A stretch of 64,000 nt of DNA from positions 7,316,001 through 7,380,000 of the forward strand of contig JAJNNQ010000006.1 in assembly GCA_027886175.1 (NCBI GenBank), given 5' to 3'. Under the pieces are notes generated by a model that saw only the letters and a program-made list of their open reading frames with translations, was not told the DNA's origin and made no database searches. This stretch comes from Phylloscopus collybita (Eukaryota; Chordata; Aves; Passeriformes; Phylloscopidae). The translations under genes were made by a program, and so were the position numbers. This document shows positions 9,180-19,504 of this stretch, one piece after another. Within the stretch, counting starts at the first letter, position 1; each line of letters opens with the position of its first letter.

Positions 9180-9545
9180 TGTTGCGGCTTTATTAAGCCA
9201 TCATCTTGGCGGCCTGGGTTCGGTGAGGACACGACCACCACGAGCTGCAGCGTGGGGTTCGGACAGAATGACTTAGTAAGACACCAACATGGCGTATTCG
9301 TCAAAATGCGTTTATTATCTAAAACACAGGGTTTAAGTACCTTCTGGGCTCTGCCACGTCATAGGGGGTCTTACTAGTTTCTTAAGGGTAGTGGAAAAGT
9401 ACTGCTATGTGGGGGAAGGGAGAGGGGTCTGTGACCTTGCGATAAAGGTTATCTTGGAGAGAGGTGTGCCTGGCCCTGCCCCGTTACAGCTCGATCGTCT
9501 TCCGCAGGCGCAATCTGTCCCTGCCAATTCACATTCCTCTCCACA
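9180..9545 (-). repeat. 5' LTR of the provirus
   Basis: This 366-bp LTR in the minus sense is the partner of 5283-5648, with two transitions between them (9237 and 9274). It carries the same candidate promoter and polyadenylation signals. On its outer side it abuts a run of 11 C (9546-9556). On its inner side is the primer binding site. It would drive transcription leftward through gag. Confidence 0.95.
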
Positions 9546-9556
9546 CCCCCCCCCCC

Positions 9557-9864
9557 TTGTGCTGTGCTCATCCTTGAAATGTTCCTTTGAGTCCTAAATT
9601 CACAAATGCTAGTCATACTTGAACTGTGTGGGGCTTAGACAACAAGACAGCAGACAACAGAACTCTTTGGGGTGGAATATGAACAGCTAAAAGAAACTAA
9701 AATCAGATCCTTACACTAAGTACTGTCAAGCAAATAAATAGGCTGTGAACATTCACTACTAATGAAAAAAATTATGCATATTCCAAAATGCATAATTAAA
9801 ATGCAAAATTCACTTCTAATGAAAAAATATGCATATTTCATATTTATTTAAATATTTACAGTGC
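9557..9864. other. Flank with small duplication, no gene
   Basis: AT-rich sequence between the provirus and the next solo LTR. It contains an imperfect tandem duplication of about 57 bp starting near 9751, listed separately. The last five bases (AGTGC, 9860-9864) are a target-site duplication for the LTR that follows. Confidence 0.6.
9751..9842. repeat. Imperfect tandem duplication
   Basis: The block attcactactaatgaaaaaa...atgcatatt at 9751 recurs as attcacttctaatgaaaaaa...atgcatatt at 9808, a period of about 57 bp. Between the two cores is a further 'aaaatgca' echo. It looks like a local slippage duplication. Confidence 0.6.
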
Positions 9865-10523
9865 TGTCCTGATTTAGGGCAAAATTGAGAGGGAACCTCC
9901 GAAGGGGTTCCTCTGGAAAGCAAATCCAAACGGCCCCTCCCCCCAGCTGGTCCAGGAAAAGAACTTCCTCAGAGAAAAGTGGAAAAAACTATTTATTTAA
10001 CAAACAAAATGACCACAAATCCAAGAATTAATAATATGAAACAATAAAACCTCTGGCCGCTCTGCAGAGAGCTGGCAAACAGAGACAGTCCTTGCCGTGG
10101 GTGCAGCTCAGCTCCCTCAGTCTCTCACCAGCCCCGCTCCCTCCGCAGGGCCAGGCCCGACGGGCCGCAGGTGCCAGCCCTCGCTGCTCCTCTGGGTTTG
10201 TCAGTCCAGAGTAGATTTAAACAGGCCCAAGAAAAAAAAGAGGAAAAAAGAAAAAAAAAACCCACCAGTCCAGGGAGTCTTCTCTGCCCTAGCTAGCTAA
10301 ACTAACTAAGAGCACAGGAGATCTCTGTCCCCCCGCTGTCCGTGCCTCAGACGAACGCCGCAGCCAGGCCGTGGGGCAGTCAGGCCGTTTCTCAAAACAA
10401 ACTGCGCGCTGCTGCTTTCTCCCCCTTCGCTCCCAGAACCATTTTAAAGGTACAGAACTTAATATACAACACAAACAGAGCAGGCGATTGGGGATACGAG
10501 CAGCATAAAGTCACCCTATCATA
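9865..10523 (-). mobile_element. Solo LTR with 5-bp target duplication
   Basis: A 659-bp LTR lies 0.3 kb from the provirus. On the minus strand it starts TATGATAGGGTGAC (probably TG originally) and ends AATCAGGACA. It is flanked on both sides by AGTGC (9860-9864 and 10524-10528), which fixes the borders. Its middle is GC-rich (10090-10420) with A-rich runs at 10230-10260. The short open frames in it are chance. The 5-bp duplication points to an ERVL- or other 5-bp class rather than the 6-bp class of the neighbouring provirus. Confidence 0.8.
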
Positions 10524-10528
10524 AGTGC

Positions 10529-12339
10529 ACAAATTCTGTCTTTATCATTTTATCACTGAAATCACCCAATGAAGTTTCTAATAATTTTTAAGCCATGCTT
10601 GTACCAAATGAAAAATGCGAGTTGGCATAAAACTGATAAAGCTAGTCATAACTCCTTAAAATTCTAAATAATCAGCAGTAGACACTGTAACATTAAAGGG
10701 AGTGATAGAAAAATATTATTGATTGCTAAAAAGAAAGGAACAAGTAAATTTGCTTTTTAATTGTTGAGAAGGAATTATTGTGAAATATACCCTGGTAGAT
10801 ATTTTAAATCTGTTCTTGTTCTATGAAAAAAAAAAAAGAAGAAAAAAGGTAAAAAAGTTTATAAACAGTTTATGCTTAGTGTGAATATGACAACAGGCCA
10901 GAATGCAGCAAAGATACACTATTTTACTCTAAGTGTGTCATTACTCATTGTGAGAAGCTGCATATGAAATCAGTGAATGAAATGTAAATTAAAGGATGTG
11001 TTAATACTTACCCAATTGAGATAAGTAAGATTAAAATATTATTCAAATGATATTTCATTTTAATTAGATTCTCCTTGTCAAATATTGTATGTATTCCAAT
11101 ACATTCAGAAAATTAACTGTATTCTTTGGAATTAATTTAGCAGTTTAAAATAAATCTTACTTTATTATGAAAAGTCTGTTCTCAGCAGTAGCTTTATTAA
11201 CTTGTTATTTTTTTTATAAAATAGATTCCAGTTCTTCAGATAAGATTTTGTTTTTCAAATTCACAGCAGGTAAAACTTTCAAGATGGTATTTGAAAACTG
11301 CAGTGTTTGCTGTTTCTCTAATCTACTAGAAAATTTTTTTAGGCTTCACATTTTGCATGGCAGTGATTCATAACAGACTGCACAAAAATCAATTTATATA
11401 TTGACTATAAGTATCATGAGTCAAGTTAATTGCTTTTTTGACTATCATAAATAGTATTATCATGTTTTTTACTAAAGATGAAATTTTTAGTAAAGTATAG
11501 GTGTGATTATATTTTTCCCTCTAGGTTTCAAATGGTGATATATGTTGTCTTTTTCTCTGGGGCTTCTATTCATTTGACTGAATGTTCCTCTACCAAAAGA
11601 ATTAGAAATATTTGGTTGTTGAGTGAGAAGTTACATTATTACTATTATTATTATTACCAGGAAATATGATCTTACATTGTAGTTCTAACATGTCCATAGC
11701 CACAAGTAGAAAATAAAAACATTTCAGCAGTATAGATTAGAAATCTAAGACACAAAACAATAGATATATCATGTGCTTAATTTCTAAAATTTGAATATTC
11801 TCCTCTTACGTGTGTTGAGAAAACAGAAACAAGGAATATATATTGCTGATTCTTCAAAGAGGTGCAGAAGTATCAGGTTTATGTCTACCACTTCTTTATG
11901 GACATTGAGATTATTGAATGGAGTCCTTTAGTGGGGGTACTTCCAAGTGAACAAAAAAACCACCCTCAAATGTGATAGGATTTTAAGTAACTATCATCCT
12001 TTTTCCTCCCATAATTTGTGGTTAGTTTTGACAAAACTTACATTTAATACACTATTTCACCTGAGCAGAATCCAGTAAAAAGTTGATAAAATTTATCAAA
12101 CTTAAAGCATATAAATATTTTATATAAACAAAATATAAAAAAATTAAGAATGTTTTTAATTTAGAATCTTCATATGCCCATGCTTCACACACTGGTGAAT
12201 TACAGTGGATGGATACAGTCTCTTCAGGGAGGTCAGGTTGGGTAAAACCAGAAAGACATCTCACATTGACCAGTCCTGGTTTTCATGAAGAATTTTCACC
12301 ACCTTGAAATTTGTTAAAACGGCTGCATATCAATGCACA
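10529..12339. other. AT-rich sequence, nothing recognised
   Basis: No gene or repeat family is evident apart from A-runs near 10828-10850 and a short ATT array at 11636-11656. Open frames of 60-70 codons here have AT-driven composition. Confidence 0.5.
11636..11656. repeat. (ATT)n microsatellite, short
   Basis: About seven imperfect units of tta/att, beginning ttattactatta. Confidence 0.7.
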
Positions 12340-12635
12340 AGCAATCTATGAGTGCACTGATGACAATTTCCCAGCAAAGTTGCTCAAGAAGATGACAAGG
12401 AAGGGTTGTCACCTGAACCTGTTATTTACAAATGAGGAAGAATGAGCTGTGGACTGAAATCTGGGTGCAGTGCTACAGTGACCATGAGAAGGTGGAGATT
12501 ATGATACTAAGAGGAGGAAGCAGTACAAAAGCTGGTCCAGAACCCTGAATTTCAGGAATGCAAACTTTAAGCATGTATTAGTTTTGTGTGCAAGGTTTTC
12601 AAGGATAGGAAAGTTGAATGACTTCTCTATATGTC
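12340..12635 (+). repeat. CR1 LINE fragment (ORF2, EN-RT interval)
   Basis: In one frame the sequence encodes DDNFPAKLLKKMTRKGC followed by HLNLLFTNEEE. This matches the CR1 ORF2 stretch between the endonuclease and reverse transcriptase (usual form LLDLLFTNREEL). A later part with TLNFRNANF matches the 'TLDFRRADF' segment. Several stops and frame changes are present, so this is an old, dead copy truncated on both sides. Confidence 0.65.
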
Positions 12636-12639
12636 AAAC

Positions 12640-12850
12640 AGAGTCAACCTTTCAATATGTGAGAGAAATACCCCGGCAGACACCAAAGTCACAAAAACAG
12701 AGGGGGAGAAGGTGGTCCATGTGCCAGAGCAGAGATTCCAGCTCAGCCTGTGATGAAGATCACAGTGAGTCAGCTGTTCCCCTGCAGGGACCGTGCTGGA
12801 GCAGCTCATGAAGAACAGTAGACTGTAGAAAGGGAAGGACTCACTTTTGG
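12640..12850 (+). repeat. ERVL-related LTR fragment
   Basis: The run aataccccggcagacacc, continuing with 'aaagtca...cagaggg', parallels aaatccctgcagacactcg at 52387 and a similar block at 33390. This is a partial copy of the same LTR family as those two longer elements. It follows directly on a CR1 fragment. Confidence 0.5.
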
Positions 12851-14059
12851 AGTGAGTCTCACATTGAAGAAAATCAATGTTCCTGCCTATTAGGTGTTTG
12901 GTTTTTTTAAACCCCTCCTTATAAAAAGGAAACTAATTTTTTAAGTGCATTAGTTTTAAAGCTTTTATCTGTACTAGCTGCAAAATAACCTTCTAATAAT
13001 TTCTCATGGAAAAATCAGAAAAACTGTGGCATAAACAAATTTTGAACTAAATTGAGCCTTCAAATTATTAACAGGATGAAAGAGAAGTGGAGTAGGGAGT
13101 CATCTTATGAGAACACCAATGTAAAATGTTAAGTAGGAAGTTGCTTTTATTCTCTCTATTAAGTATGTAATACATAAAAGGAGTGAAAAGAATGAATCAC
13201 AATGTTTCTCAAAATTGGGTTATTCACTTTGGGAGAAGTTTATTTTTATTCCTTAATAATACAATTGCTATATTTCAACGAATTTTGGATGAAAATTGGA
13301 GTACTTAGTGGGGGTGGGTAACTACAGAATCTGGTTTGGGGTTTTTCCCTTTTTTTTTTTTTTCCTCCCTCTGTGAGTCAGATGAAATAATTAAATTCCT
13401 GAGCTTCCTGCAAAATCACTTTTATAACTTTCCTATTGTTTCCTAAATTCCATCATGAAGTGTGGAAATTATTGTTCCCTTGATAGATAAATAAAATTTT
13501 GAATAGGCTTTCTTTTTTCTTTTTTTCCTTTTTCTTTTTTTCTTTTTTCTTTTTCCTTTTTTTTTTTTTTTTTTTTTTTTTTTGACAATTTACACACATT
13601 AACTAAATCTCTACTTTCTTGCTAGGTAGACTGTATGACGGGAAAAGCACACTTACCTCAGAAAGTAGGATCAATATAATTGATTAATTTAGTTTTTAAA
13701 TAGATTTATATTTCCAAAATGACACTTCACTATACATCGCATTCCTGATACACCTTGACAGGAAGAAATAGTAATTTGTGTGTGAGAGGGTGACCTATAC
13801 CCAGAAAGCACAGCTTTTTTTAATAAGAATAAAATTGACTCCATATGTATATTTGCCAAGTGGAGATAAACAGTCTAATGGGGAGTTGAGGGGCAGTGGC
13901 AGAAAGGGAAGCAATAAAAAAACCTTCAGAGACCTCTTTGTCAATGAAAATTCTCCTCCAGAAATCAAAATCACCTTGGGAAGTTATGGAACTTTATCCT
14001 TAAGCCTTAAAGTAACAACAGAGCTCCAAGACACACCACTGTATGTAATAACATGATAC
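12851..14059. other. AT-rich sequence with T-rich tracts, no gene
   Basis: The stretch holds a poly-T run near 13350-13363 and a long polypyrimidine tract at 13508-13583. A 92-codon plus-strand frame at 13778-14056 shows no domain I recognise and no supporting context. Confidence 0.5.
13508..13583. repeat. Polypyrimidine (T-rich) tract
   Basis: About 75 bases of T with scattered C, ending in a T-run of more than 20. It could be a simple expansion or the tail of an inserted retrocopy on the minus strand. I see no retrocopy body beside it. Confidence 0.7.
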
Positions 14060-14064
14060 AGCTT

Positions 14065-14785
14065 TATCTTGGGTTATGGAAACAAAATCATGTATTCTAT
14101 TTCATTTGTTGAAAGCAGTTGGGGAGCTGTTTTTCTTTCTCTCTTGTAACTCTGGGGGGAGGGGGGCAGATGCCTTCTGATAATGGGCCAGCTGTTAAAA
14201 CCGGGTGGGGCAGTGTTTCTTATCTCTTTCACCACCAGTCCTCCCTCCAGGGGGATATTTTCTGCTAATGGGCTCACTTAAGGGCATGACATATTCCATC
14301 ATCCCATTGTGAGATGCTCCACTCAGTGTGGGGAGCCAATAATTCCTAGCTGGATAAAAACTGAGACACAGGAACGCAAGGTATCTGGTTCCACTGGATT
14401 CACGGAGGAAGACCAGACCCTTCTCACCATCACTGGACCCTTTTCTACAGGATCATCTCTACTTCAACAGAACCACATGTGCCACTCTAAGAGGACTCAC
14501 TGTGGACTGCTTCCAACACCCTGACCAACAGGGTGTCAGGTTTTAGCTCTGACTCTGTCAGAGTTTCTAGGACTGTTTGTTTCGTTTGCTTGTTTGTTTG
14601 TTTTTACCACTAAATTTGTATTGTTAATATTTCTAGTAAAGAACTGTTATTCCTATTCCCAAATCTTTGCCTGAAAGCCTTTAATTGCAAAATTATAATA
14701 ATTTGGAGAGGGTGAGGGGTTTAAATTCTCCATTCCAAAGGAAATTCCAGCTTTCCCTGGCAGATACTCTTTCCAAATGAAGACA
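14065..14785 (+). mobile_element. Solo ERVL-type LTR with 5-bp target duplication
   Basis: A 721-bp LTR starts TATCTTGGG (a changed TGTCTTGG) and ends AATGAAGACA. It is flanked by AGCTT at 14060-14064 and 14786-14790. Family marks include 'aactgttattcctattccca', 'atctttgcctga' and 'aattataataatttggagag' toward the 3' end. The duplication confirms both borders and shows that only one LTR remains, the usual result of recombination between the two LTRs of a provirus. Confidence 0.85.
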
Positions 14786-14790
14786 AGCTT

Positions 14791-15397
14791 CAGGATCAGC
14801 AAGGCACAAAGACAGATATAATGTTCTAATGACAAAGGTCAGGCAAGAGCAAAGGGCCTGGAGTGAAATGCAACCCCTTTGGGTAGAAGACAATGGCTGG
14901 AGATTCCAGAGTTGGGCACTTGCTGCTCCTTTTATACAATGTTATGATTCTTCCAGAAATTTGATCCAGGTTTACACAGTTGCAGTACATCAGAGATGAC
15001 CTGGAACACTGGTAACCAAACTTCTGGCAGGGGCAGCACTTGTAGAACAGGATTACAGAGAAAGATCTTTACAGCCTGGTCGGGACCATCAGAGCTTGTT
15101 GGCACACATGGGGTTCTGATACAGTCTCCATTAGCACTGAAAATTGTGTAAAATCTAGGATTAGGCGTTTCAGTGTCCTTTGTCATCCTGGACCAAATAT
15201 GATTCAAGTGCATTGGAAAAAAATTGCCGTGCTTATGTGATAATTGCTATTTTGTTGTTTTATTAGAATGTTAGTTTGCTACCAGAGTAATGAAAATGCT
15301 TCAGTTTGCTGCTAATTATTATCCCCCTATGCCACTGGCTTTGTCCTGGGACAGCCAAGACAATACTATGAACTTGACAGCTGTAATGAAGGAGTAA
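14791..15397. other. Unidentified, moderately GC-rich segment
   Basis: Bases 14800-15230 are less AT-rich than usual and contain a 93-codon minus-strand frame (14932-15213). I do not recognise the product. Position between an LTR and a CR1 copy suggests repeat-derived DNA, but no family is evident. Confidence 0.35.
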
Positions 15398-15816
15398 ATC
15401 CAGACAAGTGACACAAAGATGATAAGAGGGCTGGAGCACCTCTAACACGAAGACAGGCTGAGAAAGCTGGAATTGTTCAGCCTGGAGAAGAAAAATGTCC
15501 AGGAAGACCTTGAGGGGGCTCACAGGAGAACAGGAGATTGATTTTTACAAGGACACAGAGGGGACAAACTGAGAGAGGGTAGGTTTAGAACAGGTATTAG
15601 AAAGGAATTCTTTACTGTGAGGGTGGTGAGACACTTGAACAGGTTTGCCCAGAAATGTTGTGAAGGCCCCATCCCTGGAAGTGTTCAAGGCCAGGTTGGA
15701 TGGGGTTCTAAGCAACATGGTCAGTGAAAGTTGTTCTTGTCTATGTCTGTGGGGTTGGAACTAGATGATTTTTAAGGTTCCTTCTAAACCAAACCAATCT
15801 ATGAATTTATGATATG
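15398..15816 (+). repeat. CR1 LINE, 3' end
   Basis: The order 'gggctggagcacctct', 'aggctgagaaagctgg', 'ttcagcctggagaag', 'ccctggaagtgttcaaggcc', 'ggttggaactagatgat' and a terminal 'ctatgaatttatgat' is the canonical CR1 3' region. The last part is a degenerate copy of the octamer tail. It is truncated at the 5' side, as most CR1 copies are. Confidence 0.85.
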
Positions 15817-15859
15817 ACTTGAGGACTATATGCCTAAACCATTCAGGAGGGGAGACTGA

Positions 15860-16904
15860 AATTTAAGCCAAGAATTTAAGAAGTGCAGGCTGGAAGAGCA
15901 GACCGTGAAGTAAATTGAGAACTGCATGAATGGAACATCTCAGACGGTTGTAATCTGCTACAGAGGATCTAGTTGTAGTGTTGTGGTTAGTAATTAGATG
16001 CTCTCCAAGGGCCAATATTGTGTCCAGTCTTTTTTAGTTTTTTCATCAGTGACTTGCATAAAGGGACCTCAGCAAATTTGGGGGTGATCCAAAGCTGGCA
16101 GAGGTGGCCAATACCCCAGACTGCTGTGTAACCCTGCAGAAGGACCTTGACAGGCTTGGAAAGATGGACAGAGCAAGGCCTTCTGAAATTCAACATAGGC
16201 AAGTGCAGGGTCCTGCACCTGGGGAGGAATTACCTCATGCTCTGGTCCAGGCTGGGGCTGACATGCTGGAAAGCAGTTCGGCAGAGAAGGACCTGGGGGT
16301 CCTGGTGGATGACAAGCTGTCCACGAGGCAGCAGTGTGTCCTGGTGGCCAAGAAGGTTGATTGTATCCTGGGTTGTATGAGCAAGAGTATTGCCAGCAGG
16401 TCAAGGGAGGAGATCCTGCCCCTCTACTCAGCCCTCATGAGGCTATATCTGGAGCACTATGAAGAGTTCTGGGCTCCTCAGCACAAGAGAGACATGGAAC
16501 TCTTGGAGGAGGTCCTGCAGAGGGCTATGAATACGATGAGGATATTCGACAATCTTTCTTATTAGAGAGTTTGGCCTGTTCAGACTTGAGACAAGGTCTT
16601 GTCAATGTATGCAAGTACCTGAAGGAAGGATTCAAGAGAATGGAGCCAGGCTCTTTTTGGGAGCAAAAGGTAATGGGCAGAAAATGGAATAAAGTTGCAC
16701 TCGAGAACCTCTTTACTGTGAGGATGTCAGAGAACTGGAACAGGCTGCCCAGAGGGACTGTGGAGTCTCCCTCTCTGGAGACATTCAAAAGCTAGCTGGA
16801 CACAGCCCTGAGTCACACACTCCAGGTGCTTGACAAGGTGGGGTTGGACTAGATGACTTACAGAGGTCCCTTTCACCCTTACCTCTTCTGTGATTCTGTG
16901 ATAT
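15860..16904 (+). repeat. CR1 LINE, about 1 kb of the 3' part
   Basis: It begins near 'gtgcaggctggaagagcaga' and includes the end of the reverse transcriptase ORF: the 'caaatttgggggtgatcc' stretch, the 'acctggaccaggct'-like region, 'gaaggacctgggggtcctgg', and 'ggagatcctgcccctctact'. It then runs through the 3' untranslated part to the tail 'tctgtgattctgtgat'. Frames of 74-153 codons inside it are pieces or shadows of the decayed CR1 ORF2. It lies head-to-tail behind another CR1 copy. Confidence 0.85.
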
Positions 16905-18926
16905 TAGGGAGGATTTAAAAAGGCATTTTACAGCTTTAGGCAATTGATTTCAGCCTAAAGAACCTAAGTGTGACTCACAAAAAGAACAATGGCTGAGAGT
17001 AAACGTTTATTAGATAGATCACACCATTGTTACCCTGACTAGAATAGGACAAAAAAAAAAGAAAAAAAATACTCTTAATTGTATTTCTGGTTTTAATAAG
17101 AAAAGAAACAACAAACAATGATAAAACACTGATTTGAAATAAATCTGATTAGTTATTAAGGGGTAATAGTCTTCCTCAGGTTGCTCAGTGTCATATCAAG
17201 CCTTTTTTTATCAGATGAAAGAAGAGAATTACAAGCAAAGACAAGATATAATCAATATTAAGCTGAACAGACTGAAGAGTATAAAAATTTGGGATACATT
17301 TAGTGCCTCATTAACTTTTGTAAGAATGTGCTTGAAGAGAAGATGATCTCAAAAGCATTTTGTTGTGTTCAAAATAAAAGAGTAGTTTTTAGATTGATTT
17401 TCTTCCTTGTAATATTTTAACTCACTGACTTTCATCAGGAACTTTGCTATTTCTTTTGAGACAGATATGCAATGAGTAGAAATAGTCCTTTATTCAAGGA
17501 GGGTGATTATTTATATTACTTTTGGAAACAGATATATACTTTTTATAGCATACAGTGAAGACAGAAGCAAAACCATATCTGCAGGAACTCAAACTGCTGC
17601 TTGTGAAATAACACACTTTATTTAAAGAAAACTGTGACAAATGTCTGACCCCAGAACAGCACAGGACAACAACACTATTTGATGTCTGGCATTTCTGGAA
17701 AGATGGAGTAGGGGAGTGAAGGGGAGGGTGCTGTTATTCACAATCATAAAGGTATCCGTATGTCAAAGAAAAACTAAAATGCCTACTGAGAATCTGAAGA
17801 GTATTAAAATAATGCCTTCCACCTTCTAGCTGCAGAACAGGGAAGTACAGTATCTCCCTGGTGTTTGCTGTTATTCATCTTTACTTACAAGGATCAGAGA
17901 TAGGCAATACTGATCTCATGAACTTAAATGGTATTACATCAGTCAAATATATTTTTTACCAGATAAGTAATACTCTCCTCCAAACTCAGCAGTAGACTAT
18001 GAATGACTAAATCCATTCATTAAGCAAAAAGACTAGATCAAACTCACCTTTTTCCTAATGTTTCAAACATTCCATTTAATCTGAAATGTCTGTATTGAAT
18101 CCAGCTGCTCCAAGGTTTTCTCTAAAATCATTATTCATCCATTCCTGACTATTTCTTTAGCCTTCTGCTCTTCATTTTTGCCGAAGTTCCTGTCCTTTGT
18201 TTTATGTGTATATCTTCATAACAGAAAACATGCTTTTCACCATGTTCAACCTGTGCAGCTTGATTTTCTCATATTCTTTTTCTCTGTCCCTCCACTTTAT
18301 CATTGTTTCTCTACTGTTTCCAAGTAGCAGTGAATGACAGAAAGGTAAGAAAAAATTGAAAGAAGAAAATTGTTTTTCTTATTTTCACATTCTTTCACTT
18401 ACATAATAAGGAAAAAAACACATGATTACTTTTTATATGATGTACATAACTAATTTTTAAAATTTAGCAAAGCATTACTAAAGCCACACATACAAATACA
18501 CATACAGTTCGTACACATATTAACTGTATGTATCTATACATACATAAACACATACATGTACTTGTAAATTTTTCAAAGTATAGGAACACTTTGTAATCAC
18601 AGAGTTGAAAATATAAACAGATGTATCTTTTCACTGCTTTTTGCATGCATGTAAATGGTGTTTTTACAAAAGAGTTCTTCCCAAGTAGATTTTTTTCATC
18701 GAAGGCATGCATCAGTATGCACAGATTAACCTATAGTATAAGATTTAAAACAATACTTCAATATTTTTCTTAAATAGCTTAGTTTCAATCTCTTTAAAAG
18801 AAAATTTCTTACACTGCCTAATATAAGAAAATTTCCAGGCATCTCAAGGGCAGTGGAAGGTGATGTTTAAATATAAATATTTTTATGTCAAAATTTTGGT
18901 AGCCCTTGATTTTGTATGTATATGTG
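16905..18926. other. AT-rich sequence, nothing recognised
   Basis: Ordinary AT-rich DNA with a CA/TA-rich stretch at 18480-18560. No gene is evident. Confidence 0.5.
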
Positions 18927-19504
18927 TGCTGGTTGTGGCTGGGGAAGAGTTCATTTTCTTTGCAATGGCTGTTACGGGGCTGTGTTTTGGGTTTGTGCTG
19001 AACACAGCATTGATAATATGGAGATGTTTCCGCTGTCACTGAACAGTGTTTATGTGCTTTTTGTACTCCCACAATGGAAGGAGATTGGGAGTGCATGGGA
19101 GATTGGGAGGGGACAAAGCCAGGACCGATGACCCAAGCTGACCGAAGGGATATTCCAGACCATATGGCATCATGCTTAGTATATGAATTTGGATATAGAG
19201 GGAGGAAGAAGAAACATTTGGAGTTGTGGTGTTTGTCTTCCTAAGTCATCATTACTGGTGATGGAGCCCTGCTCTCCTGGAGATGACTGAACATCTGCCT
19301 GCATGTGGGAAACAGTGATATAATTCCTTGTTTTGCTTTGCATGTGTGAGCAGCTTTTGCCTTCCCTGTTAAACTTCCTTGAACTCAACTCACAAGTGTT
19401 CTACCTTTAATTCTTCCAATTCTCTCTCTGATCCCACTGGTGGGGGACTGAGCAAGTGGCTGTATGGGGATTGACTGCTTGCTGTCATGGCTAAAACCAC
19501 AACA
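18927..19504 (+). mobile_element. Solo LTR, avian ERVL type
   Basis: It starts TGCTGGTTGTGGCTGGGGAA and ends AAAACCACAACA, about 578 bp. Family marks in order are 'gttacggggctgtgttttgg', 'gggatattccagaccatat', 'gatggagccctgctctcctg', 'ttccttgttttgctttgc' and 'gatcccactggtgggggact'. It is the same family as 3021-3609 on the other strand, and the blocks align well. No target-site duplication is visible. Confidence 0.8.

Larger units (their letters stand above)
5283..9545 (-). mobile_element. Internally deleted chimeric endogenous retrovirus
   Basis: This is a complete proviral frame on the minus strand: 5' LTR, primer binding site, leader, gag, an env TM region, polypurine tract and 3' LTR, about 4.26 kb in all. 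Protease, polymerase and nearly all of SU are absent, so the element could only have moved with enzymes supplied in trans. Gag is of the alpha/betaretrovirus type, while the TM has a gammaretrovirus-type CX6CC motif. The flanks are CCCCCC (5277-5282) and a run of 11 C (9546-9556), consistent with a 6-bp target-site duplication of the kind alpha- and betaretroviruses make, although in a C-run the length cannot be fixed. The LTRs differ at 2 of 366 positions, implying a young insertion. Confidence 0.95.

Noticed and set aside
16104..16565. 153-codon plus-strand frame
   Set aside because: It falls inside a CR1 copy and is a frame-shifted shadow and remnant of CR1 ORF2, not a host gene.
18927..19504. 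Target-site duplication for this LTR and for 3021-3609
   Set aside because: Several end placements were tried and none gave matching 4-6 bp flanks.
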